A DNA stretch of 40,387 bases, from positions 1-40,387 of the forward strand of contig NZ_JAATEM010000045.1 in the NCBI RefSeq assembly GCF_012034205.1. The letters are read 5' to 3'. Below, in pieces: positions 32,477 through 40,387 of the stretch. The notes beneath the pieces were generated by a model. It was given only the letters and a program-made list of their open reading frames with translations. It searched no databases and was not told the DNA's origin. Within the stretch, counting starts at the first letter, position 1, and the number at the start of each line of letters is the position of its first letter. A program made the translations under genes and the position numbers. Source of the stretch: Streptomyces composti (GTDB lineage Bacteria; Actinomycetota; Actinomycetes; Streptomycetales; Streptomycetaceae).

Positions 32477-33166
32477 TCAGCTCGGTCCTGCCTTGTACCC
32501 GACACCACGGACGGTCACCACGATCTCCGGCTTCTCCGGGTCCTTCTCGACCTTGGAGCGCAGCCGCTGCACATGCACGTTCACCAGGCGGGTGTCGGCC
32601 GCGTGACGGTAACCCCAGACCTGCTCGAGCAGCACCTCACGGGTGAACACCTGCCACGGCTTGCGGGCCAGCGCGACCAGCAGGTCGAACTCCAGCGGCG
32701 TCAGGGCGATCGACTGCCCGTCGCGCTTCACCGAGTGGCCGGCCACGTCGATCACCAGGTCACCGATGGCGAGCTGCTCCGGTGCCGGCTCCTCCGACCT
32801 GCGCAGGCGCGCCCGGATGCGGGCGACCAGCTCCTTCGGCTTGAACGGCTTCACGATGTAGTCGTCGGCGCCGGACTCCAGACCCACCACGACGTCGACG
32901 GTGTCGCTCTTCGCCGTGAGCATCACGATGGGCACCCCGGACTCGGCCCTGATCAGACGGCACACCTCGATGCCGTCCCGGCCGGGCAGCATCAGGTCCA
33001 GGAGCACCAGATCGGGCTTGGTCTCGCGGAACGCGGCCAGCGCCTTGTCGCCGTCGGCCACGAAAGACGGCTCAAAACCCTCACCACGCAGCACAATGCC
33101 GAGCATCTCGGCCAGTGCGGTGTCGTCGTCGACGACAAGGACTCGTCCCTTCATAAACGACATCAT
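32477..33166 (-). CDS. mtrA: Response regulator MtrA (OmpR family)
   Basis: 229 residues from the ATG at 33166 (MMSFMKGRVLVVDDD; a second ATG is adjacent, and the open frame extends to 33205). The receiver has the acidic cluster VVDDD, phosphoacceptor Asp57 in 'LVLLDLMLPG' (Asp56 if the second Met is used), Thr in 'VMLTAKSD' and Lys in 'YIVKPF'. The C-terminal winged helix includes 'LTPLEFDLLVALARKPWQVFTREVLLEQVWGYRHAADTRLVNVHVQRLRSKV'. In Streptomyces MtrA coordinates development, cell division and antibiotic production; in mycobacteria it links replication, division and wall synthesis. It is the first gene of the operon with mtrB and lpqB. Confidence 0.98.
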   Translation of the reverse strand: MMSFMKGRVLVVDDDTALAEMLGIVLRGEGFEPSFVADGDKALAAFRETKPDLVLLDLMLPGRDGIEVCRLIRAESGVPIVMLTAKSDTVDVVVGLESGADDYIVKPFKPKELVARIRARLRRSEEPAPEQLAIGDLVIDVAGHSVKRDGQSIALTPLEFDLLVALARKPWQVFTREVLLEQVWGYRHAADTRLVNVHVQRLRSKVEKDPEKPEIVVTVRGVGYKAGPS

Positions 33167-33204
33167 CCCATTCTCATAACGGTGGCGAAGGTGCAGGTGA
33201 GGCA

Positions 33205-33222
33205 CGTCACTGCCCCGTGACG
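33205..33222. promoter_or_regulatory. Inverted repeat upstream of mtrA
   Basis: CGTCAC-TGCCCC-GTGACG is a perfect 6-bp inverted repeat with a 6-nt spacer, about 40 nt before the mtrA start. MtrA recognises GTCAC/GTAAC-like elements in other actinomycetes, usually as direct repeats, so autoregulation is possible. Binding is inferred. Confidence 0.4.
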
Positions 33223-33246
33223 ATAGTCGTACGCCACGGTCACTGT

Positions 33247-33269
33247 CTGCCCCCGGCCGCCGGAGGCAG
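33247..33269 (-). terminator. Hairpin downstream of mtnA
   Basis: CTGCCCCCG (33247-33255) pairs with CGGAGGCAG (33261-33269), one wobble pair on the minus transcript, 5-nt loop, 33 nt after the mtnA stop and before mtrA. Confidence 0.5.
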
Positions 33270-33301
33270 CCGCCGGGCGGCGGAAAACATCCGGCCGCCG
33301 T

Positions 33302-34450
33302 TCAGCCGGCGGTGGCGGAGCGCGCCTTCGCGCACAGCTCCGCGAGCCCCTCCGCGGTCACCGGCGAGACCACGCCCTCCTCGGTGACGATCGCCGTCAC
33401 CAGCTCCGGAGGCGTCACGTCGAACGCCGGGTTGTAGGCCTGCGTGCCCAGCGGGGCGACCGGGATCCCGCCGCCCGCCTCCGCGCCGGCCACCGGGACC
33501 TGCGGCGCGGTGATCTCGGTGATCTCGTGCCCGGGCCGTTGCTCGACCTCGATGGAGGCCCCGTCCGGGGTGTCCGGGTCCACGGTCGTCACCGGCGCCA
33601 CCACGATGAACGGGACATGGTGGTAGCGGGCCAGCACCGCCAGCGGGTAGCTGCCGACCTTGTTCGCCACCGATCCGTCGGCCGCGATCCGGTCCGCCCC
33701 GATCAGCACCGCGTCCACCTCGCCCGCCGCGAACAGCGATCCCGCCGCGTTGTCCGTGAGCAGCGTGTACGCCATTCCGCTGCGGGCCGCCTCGTACGCC
33801 GTCAGCCGGGCGCCCTGCAGCAGCGGACGCGTCTCGTCCACCCACAGCCGCCGCAGCTGGCCCGCCCGGTGCGCGGCCAGCGCCACCGCGAACGCCGTGC
33901 CCTGCCCGCCCGACACCAGCGAACCGGTGTTGCAGTGGGTCAGGATGCGGTGCCCGCCGCCGGGCAGCAGCTCGGAGAGCAGCGCCAGCCCGTGCTCGGC
34001 CATCCGGGCGCTGGCCTCGGCGTCCTCCTGGTGCAGCCGGCGCGCCGCGGCCAGCGCGGCCCCGGCCGCCTGCCGGGGGTCGCCGGTACGTGCCAGCTCC
34101 TCCTGGTAGGCGGAGTGGGCCCGCCGGACCCCCACCGCCAGGTTCACCGCCGTCGGCCGCGCGCTCTTGAGGGCCGACGCCGCGTCGTCCACCTCGAAGC
34201 CGCGCACGGCGGCGAGCGCCACCCCGTACGCCCCGGCGATGCCGAGCAGGGGCGCCCCGCGCACGGCGAGCGAGCGGATCGCCTCCACCAGCGCCGACGC
34301 ATCCGTGCAGACGAGCTCGACCTCCTCGGCCGGCAGCCTGGTCTGGTCGAGGAGGACGAGGACGGGGCCCTCGGGTGGTTCCTCCCAGCGGATCGCCGGG
34401 ATCTCGGTCGGCCGCTTGGTGTCGCCGCTGTGCGCGTACTGATCAGCCAT
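33302..34450 (-). CDS. mtnA: S-methyl-5-thioribose-1-phosphate isomerase
   Basis: 382 residues. It converts methylthioribose-1-phosphate to methylthioribulose-1-phosphate in the methionine salvage pathway. It belongs to the eIF2B-like fold. The catalytic cysteine Cys173 is in ILTHCNTG and the catalytic Asp253 in LIGADRIAADGSVANKVGSYPLA; other family blocks are 'SLAVRGAPLLGIAGAYG' and 'VDETRPLLQGARLTAYE'. The C-terminus 'YNPAFDVTPPELVTAIVTEEGVVSP' is standard, preceded by a short Gly/Ala insertion before it. No other salvage gene is adjacent. It is divergent from the membrane-protein operon at 34591. Confidence 0.97.
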   Translation of the reverse strand: MADQYAHSGDTKRPTEIPAIRWEEPPEGPVLVLLDQTRLPAEEVELVCTDASALVEAIRSLAVRGAPLLGIAGAYGVALAAVRGFEVDDAASALKSARPTAVNLAVGVRRAHSAYQEELARTGDPRQAAGAALAAARRLHQEDAEASARMAEHGLALLSELLPGGGHRILTHCNTGSLVSGGQGTAFAVALAAHRAGQLRRLWVDETRPLLQGARLTAYEAARSGMAYTLLTDNAAGSLFAAGEVDAVLIGADRIAADGSVANKVGSYPLAVLARYHHVPFIVVAPVTTVDPDTPDGASIEVEQRPGHEITEITAPQVPVAGAEAGGGIPVAPLGTQAYNPAFDVTPPELVTAIVTEEGVVSPVTAEGLAELCAKARSATAG

Positions 34451-34590
34451 GCGGTCAGTCTGCCCCCTGAAGCGCGGACAATTGAAGCGGAGCAGCCACT
34501 ACCTCGCCCGGTCACCCGATGACCACCCCATGGCACGATGGCTGCCAACCTGCCGCCGCGACCGCGGACGGGCACCGTGAAGGAGCGACG

Positions 34591-36060
34591 ATGAACGACA
34601 CTCCGGGCTGGGCCTCGCCCGGATCCGCCCCGTCCGAGGGGCAGGAGCCCGGCGCGTCCGGCCCTGCCGAGCCCGCCGACCGCAACAGCCCCGGTCCCGC
34701 CGGCCACCGGGACACCGGCGAGGTTCCCGCCGACCGGCCCCAGGGGCAGCAGCCCACCGAGGAGCCCCAGGCGCAGCAGCAGCCCGGCAACGCGCCCCAG
34801 CAGCCGCAGGAGCCCGGCGGGTGGCCGCAGCAGAACCAGCACCCCGGCGGGTGGCCGCAGCAGCCGGGACCGTCCCCGCAGGACGATCGCCCGGGGCAGA
34901 CGCCCCAGGGCCCCGGCGTGCGGTGGTCCAAGGAGCAGCCGCCGCCCAGCCAGTGGTCCGCGCCCACCGGCGCACCCGGCTTCCCGCAGGCCGGCCCCGG
35001 ACAGGCGCCCCCGCCGCCCGCCCCGCACGCTCACCCCGGCTGGGGCGGAGCCTGGGGAGCCGGCTGGGGCGGCCCTCCGCCCGCGGCCAAGCCCGGCATC
35101 ATCCCGCTCCGCCCGCTCGGCGTGGGCGAGATCCTGGACGGCGCCGTCGCCACCATGCGCACCTACTGGCGCACGGTCCTCGGCATCGCACTGACCCTCG
35201 CGGTGATCACCCAGATCGTGATCCTCCCCGTCCAGCGCCTGGTCCTGGAGGCCTCCGGCAGCGAGGTGCTGAACGACCCGAGCCCTTCGCCGAGCGAGGC
35301 CGCCCGCGCCCTGGGCGACCTCATGCTCGCCAACGGCCTGATCTTCCTGATCACCCTGGTCGGCGTGGTCGCCGCCACCGGCCTGCTCGCCACGGTCACC
35401 AGCCGCGCCGTGCTCGGCCGGTCCGTGACCACCGGCGAGGCCTGGCGGGACGCCCGCCCACAGGTCCTGAGACTGCTCGGCCTGATCGGCGTGCTGCTGC
35501 TGATCCCCGCCGTGATCGTCGGCGCCGGCTCGCTGCCCGGCATCCTGGCGGCCGCCGCGGGCGCCACCGGCCCCGGAGTCGCCCTGGGCATCCTGGGCGT
35601 CATCGGCACCGGCGTCATCGCCCTGTGGCTGATGGTCCGGCTCTCCCTGGCCGCGCCCGCGCTGATGCTGGAGAAGCAGGGCATCATCCGGGCGCTGAAG
35701 CGCTCCGCCCGGCTCGTCCAGGGCTCCTGGTGGCGGATCTTCGGCATCCAGCTGCTCGCCTGGGTGATCGCGAACGTGGTCTCCTCCGTCATCGGCATCC
35801 CGTTCACGTTCCTCGCCGCGGCCCTCGGCGACGGCAGCGTCACCGGGTTCCTCGACAACCCGGGCGAGGTCGGCTGGACGTTCCTCCTCGTCAACGCCAT
35901 CGGCGCGGTCATCGGCACCCTGATCATGTTCCCGATCGTGGCCGGCGTCATCGTGCTGCTCTACATCGACCAGCGCATCCGCCGCGAGGCCCTCGACCTC
36001 GAACTGGCCCGCGCCGCGGGCGTACCCGGCTACGGCTCCGGCGCCACCCCCGGGAGCTGA
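34591..36060 (+). CDS. Membrane protein with Pro/Gln-rich N-terminus (DUF7847/GDPD membrane-domain type)
   Basis: 489 residues; AAGGAG precedes the ATG. Residues 1 to about 165 are a disordered, Pro/Gln/Gly-rich cytoplasmic segment with repeats such as PGGWPQQ and a final His/Gly/Trp-rich stretch. Then 'IIPLRPLGVGEILDGAVATMRTYWRTVLGIAL' begins a domain of about six membrane helices ending 'VLLYIDQRIRREALDLELARAAG', the hallmark of the glycerophosphoryl-diester-phosphodiesterase membrane-domain family. No GDPD catalytic domain is present, so an enzymatic role is not implied. It leads the operon with DUF4129, DUF4350, MoxR and DUF58 (4-nt gap to the next gene). Confidence 0.85.
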   Translation: MNDTPGWASPGSAPSEGQEPGASGPAEPADRNSPGPAGHRDTGEVPADRPQGQQPTEEPQAQQQPGNAPQQPQEPGGWPQQNQHPGGWPQQPGPSPQDDRPGQTPQGPGVRWSKEQPPPSQWSAPTGAPGFPQAGPGQAPPPPAPHAHPGWGGAWGAGWGGPPPAAKPGIIPLRPLGVGEILDGAVATMRTYWRTVLGIALTLAVITQIVILPVQRLVLEASGSEVLNDPSPSPSEAARALGDLMLANGLIFLITLVGVVAATGLLATVTSRAVLGRSVTTGEAWRDARPQVLRLLGLIGVLLLIPAVIVGAGSLPGILAAAAGATGPGVALGILGVIGTGVIALWLMVRLSLAAPALMLEKQGIIRALKRSARLVQGSWWRIFGIQLLAWVIANVVSSVIGIPFTFLAAALGDGSVTGFLDNPGEVGWTFLLVNAIGAVIGTLIMFPIVAGVIVLLYIDQRIRREALDLELARAAGVPGYGSGATPGS

Positions 36061-36064
36061 TGCG

Positions 36065-36820
36065 GTGTTGACCACGGGGGGAGTCGCAGCACTGCCGGGC
36101 ATGCCCGCCGCCGTCTGGCCGGCCCTCGGCTCCGTGCTGCGCGGAGACGAGGAGCCGCCGCTCAGCGTGCCGCGCGACCCCGCGCGGGAGGCGGCCCGGC
36201 GCGAGCTGTCCAAGCGCATGTACCACGAGAACGACCCCAGCTGGTTCCAGCGCGCGCTGGACGCCTTCTGGGAGTGGCTCGACGACCTGCTCTCCAGCGC
36301 CTCATCCGGCACACCCGGCGGCACCTTCGGACTGATCGTCGTCGTGGTGGCCGTCGTCGCCCTGCTTGCCGCCCTCTGGTGGCGCCTGGGCACCCCCCGC
36401 CGCGAACCCGCCTCCGCGCCCGCACTGTTCGACGACCGCCCCCGCAGCGCCGCCGAGCACCGCGCGGCCGCCGAGGCGCACGCCGCCCAGGGCCACTGGA
36501 ACCAGGCCGTGCAGGAACGCATGCGGGCCATCGTCCGCTCCCTCGAGGAGCGCGCCCTGCTCGACCTCCGCCCCGGCCGCACCGCGGACGAGGCCGCCGC
36601 CGAGGCCGGCCGCGCCCTGCCCGCCCACGCCGACGCCCTGCGCACCGCCGCACGGACCTTCGACGACGTGACGTACGGCGGCCGCGCCGCCACCGAGGAC
36701 GCGTACCGGCGCGTCGCCGCACTCGACCGCGACCTGGAACGCACCAGACCCCTGGCCGGCAGCACCGCCGGCACCACCGACACCCAGGACCGCAACACCC
36801 GCCAGGGAGCCGCCGGATGA
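36065..36820 (+). CDS. DUF4129 domain membrane protein
   Basis: 251 residues from the GTG at 36065, 4 nt after the preceding stop (GGGAG upstream). An extracytoplasmic or amphipathic N-terminal segment ('ARRELSKRMYHENDPSWFQRALDAFWEWLDDLL') leads to one membrane helix at about 88-107, then a cytoplasmic DUF4129 domain ('AAEAHAAQGHWNQAVQERMRAIVRSLEERALLDLRPGRTADEAAAEAG', 'FDDVTYGGRAATEDAYRRVAALD'). In other bacteria DUF4129 can be fused to transglutaminase domains and accompanies MoxR/DUF58 genes. Its function is unknown. Its stop overlaps the next start as ATGA. Confidence 0.88.
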   Translation: MLTTGGVAALPGMPAAVWPALGSVLRGDEEPPLSVPRDPAREAARRELSKRMYHENDPSWFQRALDAFWEWLDDLLSSASSGTPGGTFGLIVVVVAVVALLAALWWRLGTPRREPASAPALFDDRPRSAAEHRAAAEAHAAQGHWNQAVQERMRAIVRSLEERALLDLRPGRTADEAAAEAGRALPAHADALRTAARTFDDVTYGGRAATEDAYRRVAALDRDLERTRPLAGSTAGTTDTQDRNTRQGAAG

Positions 36821-38013
36821 CGACCGAGGTCACGCTCCCGTCCACCTCGGCCTCGCCCGGCGCCCGCCAGGTGTGGACCCGCACGCGCGGCATCGTGCTC
36901 GCGCTGGTCGTGCTGCTCGCGGCGGCCGTCGCCATCGCCGTGGTCCGCTCCGACAGCCGGCACGGCCAGCTCGATCCGCGCTCCGCCGACCCCAACGGCA
37001 GCCGGGCCGTCGCCGAACTCCTCGCCGACCGCGGCGTGGACACCCGCGTCGTCACCACCCTGGAGGAGGCCGCCGCTGCGGCCGGCCCCGACACCACCCT
37101 CCTGGTCGCCGTCCCCGACCTGCTGACCCCCGATCAGCAGTCCCGGCTGCGCCAGGCCTCGGCGGGATCCGGCGGCCGCACCGTACTGGTCGCCTCCGGC
37201 AGCCCCTCCGTCGAACGCCTCGCCCCCGGCGTCACCGCCGCCCCCGCGATCAGCCTCGACACCACCCTGGAGCCCCGCTGCTCGCTGCCCGCCGCCCGCC
37301 GCGCCGGCCGGGCCGACACCGGCGGCGTCCGCTACACCACCTCCCACGTCGGCGCCGACGAGTGCTACCCCAGCGAGCGCCTGGCCACCCTGCTGCGCAT
37401 CCCCGCCTCCTCGGGCGACGGCGACACCGTCCTCATCGGCGCGCCGGACATCCTGCTCAACGACCGCCTCGACAAGGAGGGCAACGCCTCCCTCGCCCTC
37501 CAACTCCTCGGCTCCCGCCCGCATCTGGTCTGGTACCTCCCCTCGCTCGCCGACAGCTCCGCCACCGAGGACGAGGAACGCGGCGTCTTCGACCTCCTCC
37601 CCTCCGGCTGGCTCTGGGGCACCCTGCAGCTGTTCATCGCCGCGGCCCTGGCCGCCCTGTGGCGGGCACGCCGGCTCGGCCCCCTGGTCCCCGAGAAACT
37701 CCCCGTCGCGATCCGCGCCTCCGAGACCGTCGAAGGCCGCGCCCGCCTCTACCGCAAGGCGAACGCCCGCGACCGCGCCGCCACCGCTCTTCGCTCCGCC
37801 ACCCGTACCCGCCTCGCCCCCCTGGTCGGCGTCCCCGTCACCCGGGCGCACACGCCCGAGGCCCTGCTCCCCGCGCTGTCCGCCCGCCTCCACGGCGACG
37901 GACAACAAGCCCTGCACGACCTCCTCTTCGGACCACCACCCGGCGACGACGCAGCACTGATCCAGCTCGCCGACCGACTCGACGCCCTCGAAAGTGAGGT
38001 ACGCCGTCCATGA
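36817..38013 (+). CDS. DUF4350 domain membrane protein
   Basis: 398 residues; the ATG at 36817 overlaps the preceding stop and has GGGAG 8 nt upstream. A membrane helix at about 25-44 is followed by a Rossmann-like DUF4350 domain ('DPNGSRAVAELLADRGVDTRVVTTLEEA', 'TTLLVAVPDLLTPDQQSRLRQ', 'TVLVASGSPSVERLA'), which resembles GATase/IFT52-like folds. A second helix lies near 267-283 ('GTLQLFIAAALAALW') before a cytoplasmic helical tail. Such proteins are operon partners of MoxR and DUF58. Most of the fold should face outside. Function unknown. Confidence 0.88.
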   Translation: MTTEVTLPSTSASPGARQVWTRTRGIVLALVVLLAAAVAIAVVRSDSRHGQLDPRSADPNGSRAVAELLADRGVDTRVVTTLEEAAAAAGPDTTLLVAVPDLLTPDQQSRLRQASAGSGGRTVLVASGSPSVERLAPGVTAAPAISLDTTLEPRCSLPAARRAGRADTGGVRYTTSHVGADECYPSERLATLLRIPASSGDGDTVLIGAPDILLNDRLDKEGNASLALQLLGSRPHLVWYLPSLADSSATEDEERGVFDLLPSGWLWGTLQLFIAAALAALWRARRLGPLVPEKLPVAIRASETVEGRARLYRKANARDRAATALRSATRTRLAPLVGVPVTRAHTPEALLPALSARLHGDGQQALHDLLFGPPPGDDAALIQLADRLDALESEVRRP

Positions 38014-39002
38014 TGGACCCGACCACTGACAACGCCGCGCACACCGGGGACCCGGCCGCAGCCCGCGCCTCCCTGGAGGCCCTGCGCGCCGAGATCGGCA
38101 AAGCCGTGGTCGGCCAGGACCCCGCCGTCACCGGCCTCGTCGTCGCCCTGCTCTGCCGCGGCCACGTGCTCCTCGAAGGCGTCCCCGGCGTGGCCAAGAC
38201 CCTGCTGATCCGCGCCCTCGCCGCCACCCTCGAACTCGACACCAAGCGCGTCCAGTTCACTCCCGACCTGATGCCCAGCGACGTCACCGGTTCCCTGGTC
38301 TACGACGCCCGCACCGCCGAGTTCTCCTTCCAGCCCGGCCCGGTCTTCACCAACCTGCTCCTCGCCGACGAGATCAACCGCACGCCCCCCAAGACCCAGT
38401 CGTCCCTCCTCGAGGCCATGGAGGAACGCCAGGTCACCGTCGACGGCACCCCGCGCCCCCTGCCCGAGCCCTTCCTGGTGGCGGCCACCCAGAACCCCGT
38501 CGAGTACGAGGGCACCTACCCCCTGCCCGAGGCCCAGCTGGACCGCTTCCTCCTCAAGCTCACCCTCCCCCTGCCCTCCCGGCAGGAGGAGATCGACGTC
38601 CTCACCCGCCACGCCCACGGCTTCAACCCGCGCGACCTGCGCGCCGCCGGCGTGCGCCCCGTCGCGAACGCCGCCGACCTGGAGGCCGCCCGCACCGCCG
38701 TCGCCAAGACGACCGTCTCCCCCGAGATCACCGCCTACGTCGTCGACATCTGCCGCGCCACCCGCGAGTCGCCGTCACTCTCCCTCGGCGTCTCCCCACG
38801 AGGAGCCACCGCCCTGCTCGCCACCGCCCGCGCCTGGGCCTGGCTGACCGGCCGCGACTACGTCATCCCCGACGACGTCAAGGCCCTCGCCCTGCCCACC
38901 CTCCGCCACCGCGTCCAGCTCCGCCCCGAGGCCGAGATGGAAGGCGTGACCGCCGACGCGGTCATCAACGCCGTCCTGGCCCACGTCCCCGTCCCCCGCT
39001 GA
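38010..39002 (+). CDS. MoxR-family AAA+ ATPase
   Basis: 330 residues; the ATG at 38010 overlaps the preceding stop (ATGA) and a second Met follows directly. Walker A GVPGVAKT is at 57-64, Walker B LLLADEIN at 116-123, sensor 1 in 'VAATQNPVEYEGTYPLPEAQLDRF' and the C-terminal lid 'SLGVSPRGATALLATARAWAWLTGRDYVIPDDVKALALPTLRHR'. MoxR ATPases act as chaperone-like maturation factors with von Willebrand A partners; the DUF58 protein encoded next is the expected partner. The client in this organism is unknown. Confidence 0.96.
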   Translation: MMDPTTDNAAHTGDPAAARASLEALRAEIGKAVVGQDPAVTGLVVALLCRGHVLLEGVPGVAKTLLIRALAATLELDTKRVQFTPDLMPSDVTGSLVYDARTAEFSFQPGPVFTNLLLADEINRTPPKTQSSLLEAMEERQVTVDGTPRPLPEPFLVAATQNPVEYEGTYPLPEAQLDRFLLKLTLPLPSRQEEIDVLTRHAHGFNPRDLRAAGVRPVANAADLEAARTAVAKTTVSPEITAYVVDICRATRESPSLSLGVSPRGATALLATARAWAWLTGRDYVIPDDVKALALPTLRHRVQLRPEAEMEGVTADAVINAVLAHVPVPR

Positions 39003-40312
39003 TGGCACTCACCGGACGTGCCGCACTCCTCGCGGCCCTCGGCTCCCTCCCGGTCGGCATCTGGGAACCCAGCTGGACGGGCATCCTCGCCGTCAACGGC
39101 CCCCTGGCCCTGGCCTGCGCCTGCGACTACGCCCTGGCCGCCCCTGTGCGCCGCCTCGGCCTCACCCGCTCCGGCGACACCTCCGCGCGCCTGGGCGACC
39201 CGGCCGACGTCACCCTCACCATCACCAACCCGTCCCGCCGGCCACTGCGCGCCCGCGTCCGCGACGCCTGGCCCCCGAGCAGCTGGCAGCCCGGCTCGGA
39301 ACTCGCGGCCTCCCGCCACCGCGTGGTCGTCCCGCCCGGCGAACGCCGGCGCATCACCACCCGCCTGCGCCCCACGCGACGGGGCGACCGCCACGCCGAC
39401 CGTGTCACCATCCGGTCCTACGGCCCCCTCGGCCTCCTCGCCCGCCAGGGAACCCACAAGGTCCCCTGGACGGTGCGGGTCCTCCCCCCGTTCACCAGCC
39501 GCAAACACCTGCCCAGCAAACTGGCCCGCCTGCGCGAACTCGACGGCCGCACCAGCGTCCTCACCCGAGGCGAGGGCACCGAGTTCGACAGCCTGCGCGA
39601 GTACGTACCCGGCGACGACACCCGCTCCATCGACTGGCGCGCCACCGCCCGCCAGACCACCGTCGCCGTCCGCACCTGGCGCCCGGAACGCGACCGCCAC
39701 ATCCTGCTGGTCCTCGACACCGGCCGCACCAGCGCCGGGCGCGTCGGCGACATCCCCCGCCTGGACGCCTCCATGGACGCGGCCCTGCTCCTGGCCGCCC
39801 TGGCATCCCGCGCCGGCGACCGGGTCGACCTGCTCGCCTACGACCGCCGCCTGCGCACCCTGGTCCAGGGACGCACGGCCGGCGATCTGCTCCCCTCCCT
39901 GGTCAACGCCATGGCCACGCTCGAGCCCGAGCTGGTGGAGACCGACGCCCGCGGCCTCACGGCCGCAGCCCTGCGGACCGCCCCGCGCCGCTCCCTGATC
40001 GTGCTGCTGACCGCCCTGGACGCGGCCCCCATCGAGGAGGGCCTGCTTCCCGTGCTCGCCCAGCTCACCCAGCGGCACACGGTGCTGCTGGCTTCAGTCG
40101 CCGACCCGCACATCGCCGACATGGCCCGAGCACGCGGCACCACCGACGCCGTGTACGAGGCCGCTGCGGCGGCCCACTCCCACGAGGAGCGCCACCACAC
40201 GGCCGACCATCTCCGCCGCCTCGGCGTCACGGTCGTGGATGCGACACCGGACGAGCTGGCACCGAAGCTGGCGGACGCGTACCTGGCACTGAAGACGGCC
40301 GGCCGGTTGTAG
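39002..40312 (+). CDS. DUF58 domain protein (MoxR partner)
   Basis: 436 residues; the ATG shares one base with the MoxR stop (TGATG). Two hydrophobic stretches near the N-terminus (about 5-20 and 26-45) are followed by an Ig-like segment ('DVTLTITNPSRRPLRARV'). The DUF58 signature with 'EFDSLREYVPGDDTRSIDW' at about 194-212 ends in RATARQ. A vWA-like fold begins 'RHILLVLDTGRTSAG', where the metal-site motif DxSxS reads DTGRTS and is thus only partly conserved. With MoxR it is thought to form a chaperone or maturation complex at the membrane. It is the last gene of the operon visible here. Confidence 0.93.
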   Translation: MALTGRAALLAALGSLPVGIWEPSWTGILAVNGPLALACACDYALAAPVRRLGLTRSGDTSARLGDPADVTLTITNPSRRPLRARVRDAWPPSSWQPGSELAASRHRVVVPPGERRRITTRLRPTRRGDRHADRVTIRSYGPLGLLARQGTHKVPWTVRVLPPFTSRKHLPSKLARLRELDGRTSVLTRGEGTEFDSLREYVPGDDTRSIDWRATARQTTVAVRTWRPERDRHILLVLDTGRTSAGRVGDIPRLDASMDAALLLAALASRAGDRVDLLAYDRRLRTLVQGRTAGDLLPSLVNAMATLEPELVETDARGLTAAALRTAPRRSLIVLLTALDAAPIEEGLLPVLAQLTQRHTVLLASVADPHIADMARARGTTDAVYEAAAAAHSHEERHHTADHLRRLGVTVVDATPDELAPKLADAYLALKTAGRL

Positions 40313-40349
40313 GAAAGGCGCGGGAACGGGGGCCGATAACCGGACCCCC

Positions 40350-40377
40350 TCTCGCTGTGCATGTTTCTCGCTGTGCA
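40350..40377. repeat. Short direct repeat near the window end
   Basis: TCTCGCTGTGCA occurs at 40350-40361 and again at 40366-40377, and AACCGGACC flanks both ends of the pair. The window ends 10 bases later, so it cannot be seen whether the repeat continues. Confidence 0.6.
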
Positions 40378-40387
40378 ACCGGACCGC

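Noticed and set aside
34144..37917. A 1257-codon minus-strand frame across mtnA, the membrane protein and DUF4129/DUF4350 genes
   Set aside because: It crosses genes of both strands and intergenic DNA, and its product is Gly/Ala/Arg low complexity.

Overview
This is a chromosomal window from a Streptomyces or a close high-GC actinomycete. Reading frames end strongly in G or C at third codon positions, GTG starts and stop/start overlaps are frequent, and the gene set is core streptomycete. One long block (mtrA-mtrB-lpqB-comF-hpf ... secA ... Rv3235-like) has the same order as the Mycobacterium tuberculosis region Rv3246c to Rv3235. The closest Streptomyces coelicolor counterpart is, from memory, the SCO2999 to SCO3013 neighbourhood. 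I see no rRNA, tRNA, CRISPR array, insertion sequence or prophage.

Layout. 1-1.7 kb: an orphan Imm5-like immunity protein, then the divergent organic-peroxide pair ohr/ohrR around a short operator-like region. 1.8-11.6 kb: a cell-wall polymer locus with a family-2 glycosyltransferase, a divergent TetR regulator, a TagGH-type ABC exporter, a CDP-glycerol:polymer glycerophosphotransferase carrying a decayed GT2 domain, a second GT2 and a GT-C-like membrane protein. 11.7-16.7 kb: the 1642-residue NAD-dependent glutamate dehydrogenase. 16.7-17.8 kb: noncoding DNA with three 71-bp and nearly three 41-bp tandem units. 17.8-20 kb: a HAD hydrolase, a DUF6912 protein and an Rv3235-family protein. 20.2-23 kb: secA. 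23.5-26.2 kb: a GNAT acetyltransferase, an AlkX/YcaQ-type DNA glycosylase and an orphan LuxR-type response regulator, which sit between secA and hpf. 26.4-33.2 kb: hpf, comF, lpqB, mtrB and mtrA, all on the minus strand. 33.3-34.5 kb: mtnA. 34.6-40.3 kb: a tightly coupled plus-strand operon of a DUF7847-like membrane protein, DUF4129, DUF4350, MoxR ATPase and DUF58.

How the genes fit together. MtrAB-LpqB is a membrane-associated signalling module that in actinomycetes links the cell envelope to growth and development. SecA is the export motor. The TagGH/TagF-like/GT2 genes probably make and export a phosphodiester-linked wall polymer. MoxR-DUF58-DUF4129 operons are suspected envelope or maturation systems of unknown detail. 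Envelope biology is therefore the dominant theme, with stress and translation control (ohr/ohrR, hpf behind a sigma-R-like promoter) interleaved.

The least explained items are the HSKD-for-DSDD pseudo-glycosyltransferase domain, two noncoding tandem arrays (14 bp and 71/41 bp), a 29-bp duplicated operator candidate next to the TetR gene, and a sigma-R-like promoter whose -35 box lies in the last codons of comF. I found no clear case for an entirely new multi-gene system. All calls come from reading the sequence; no database search was run.
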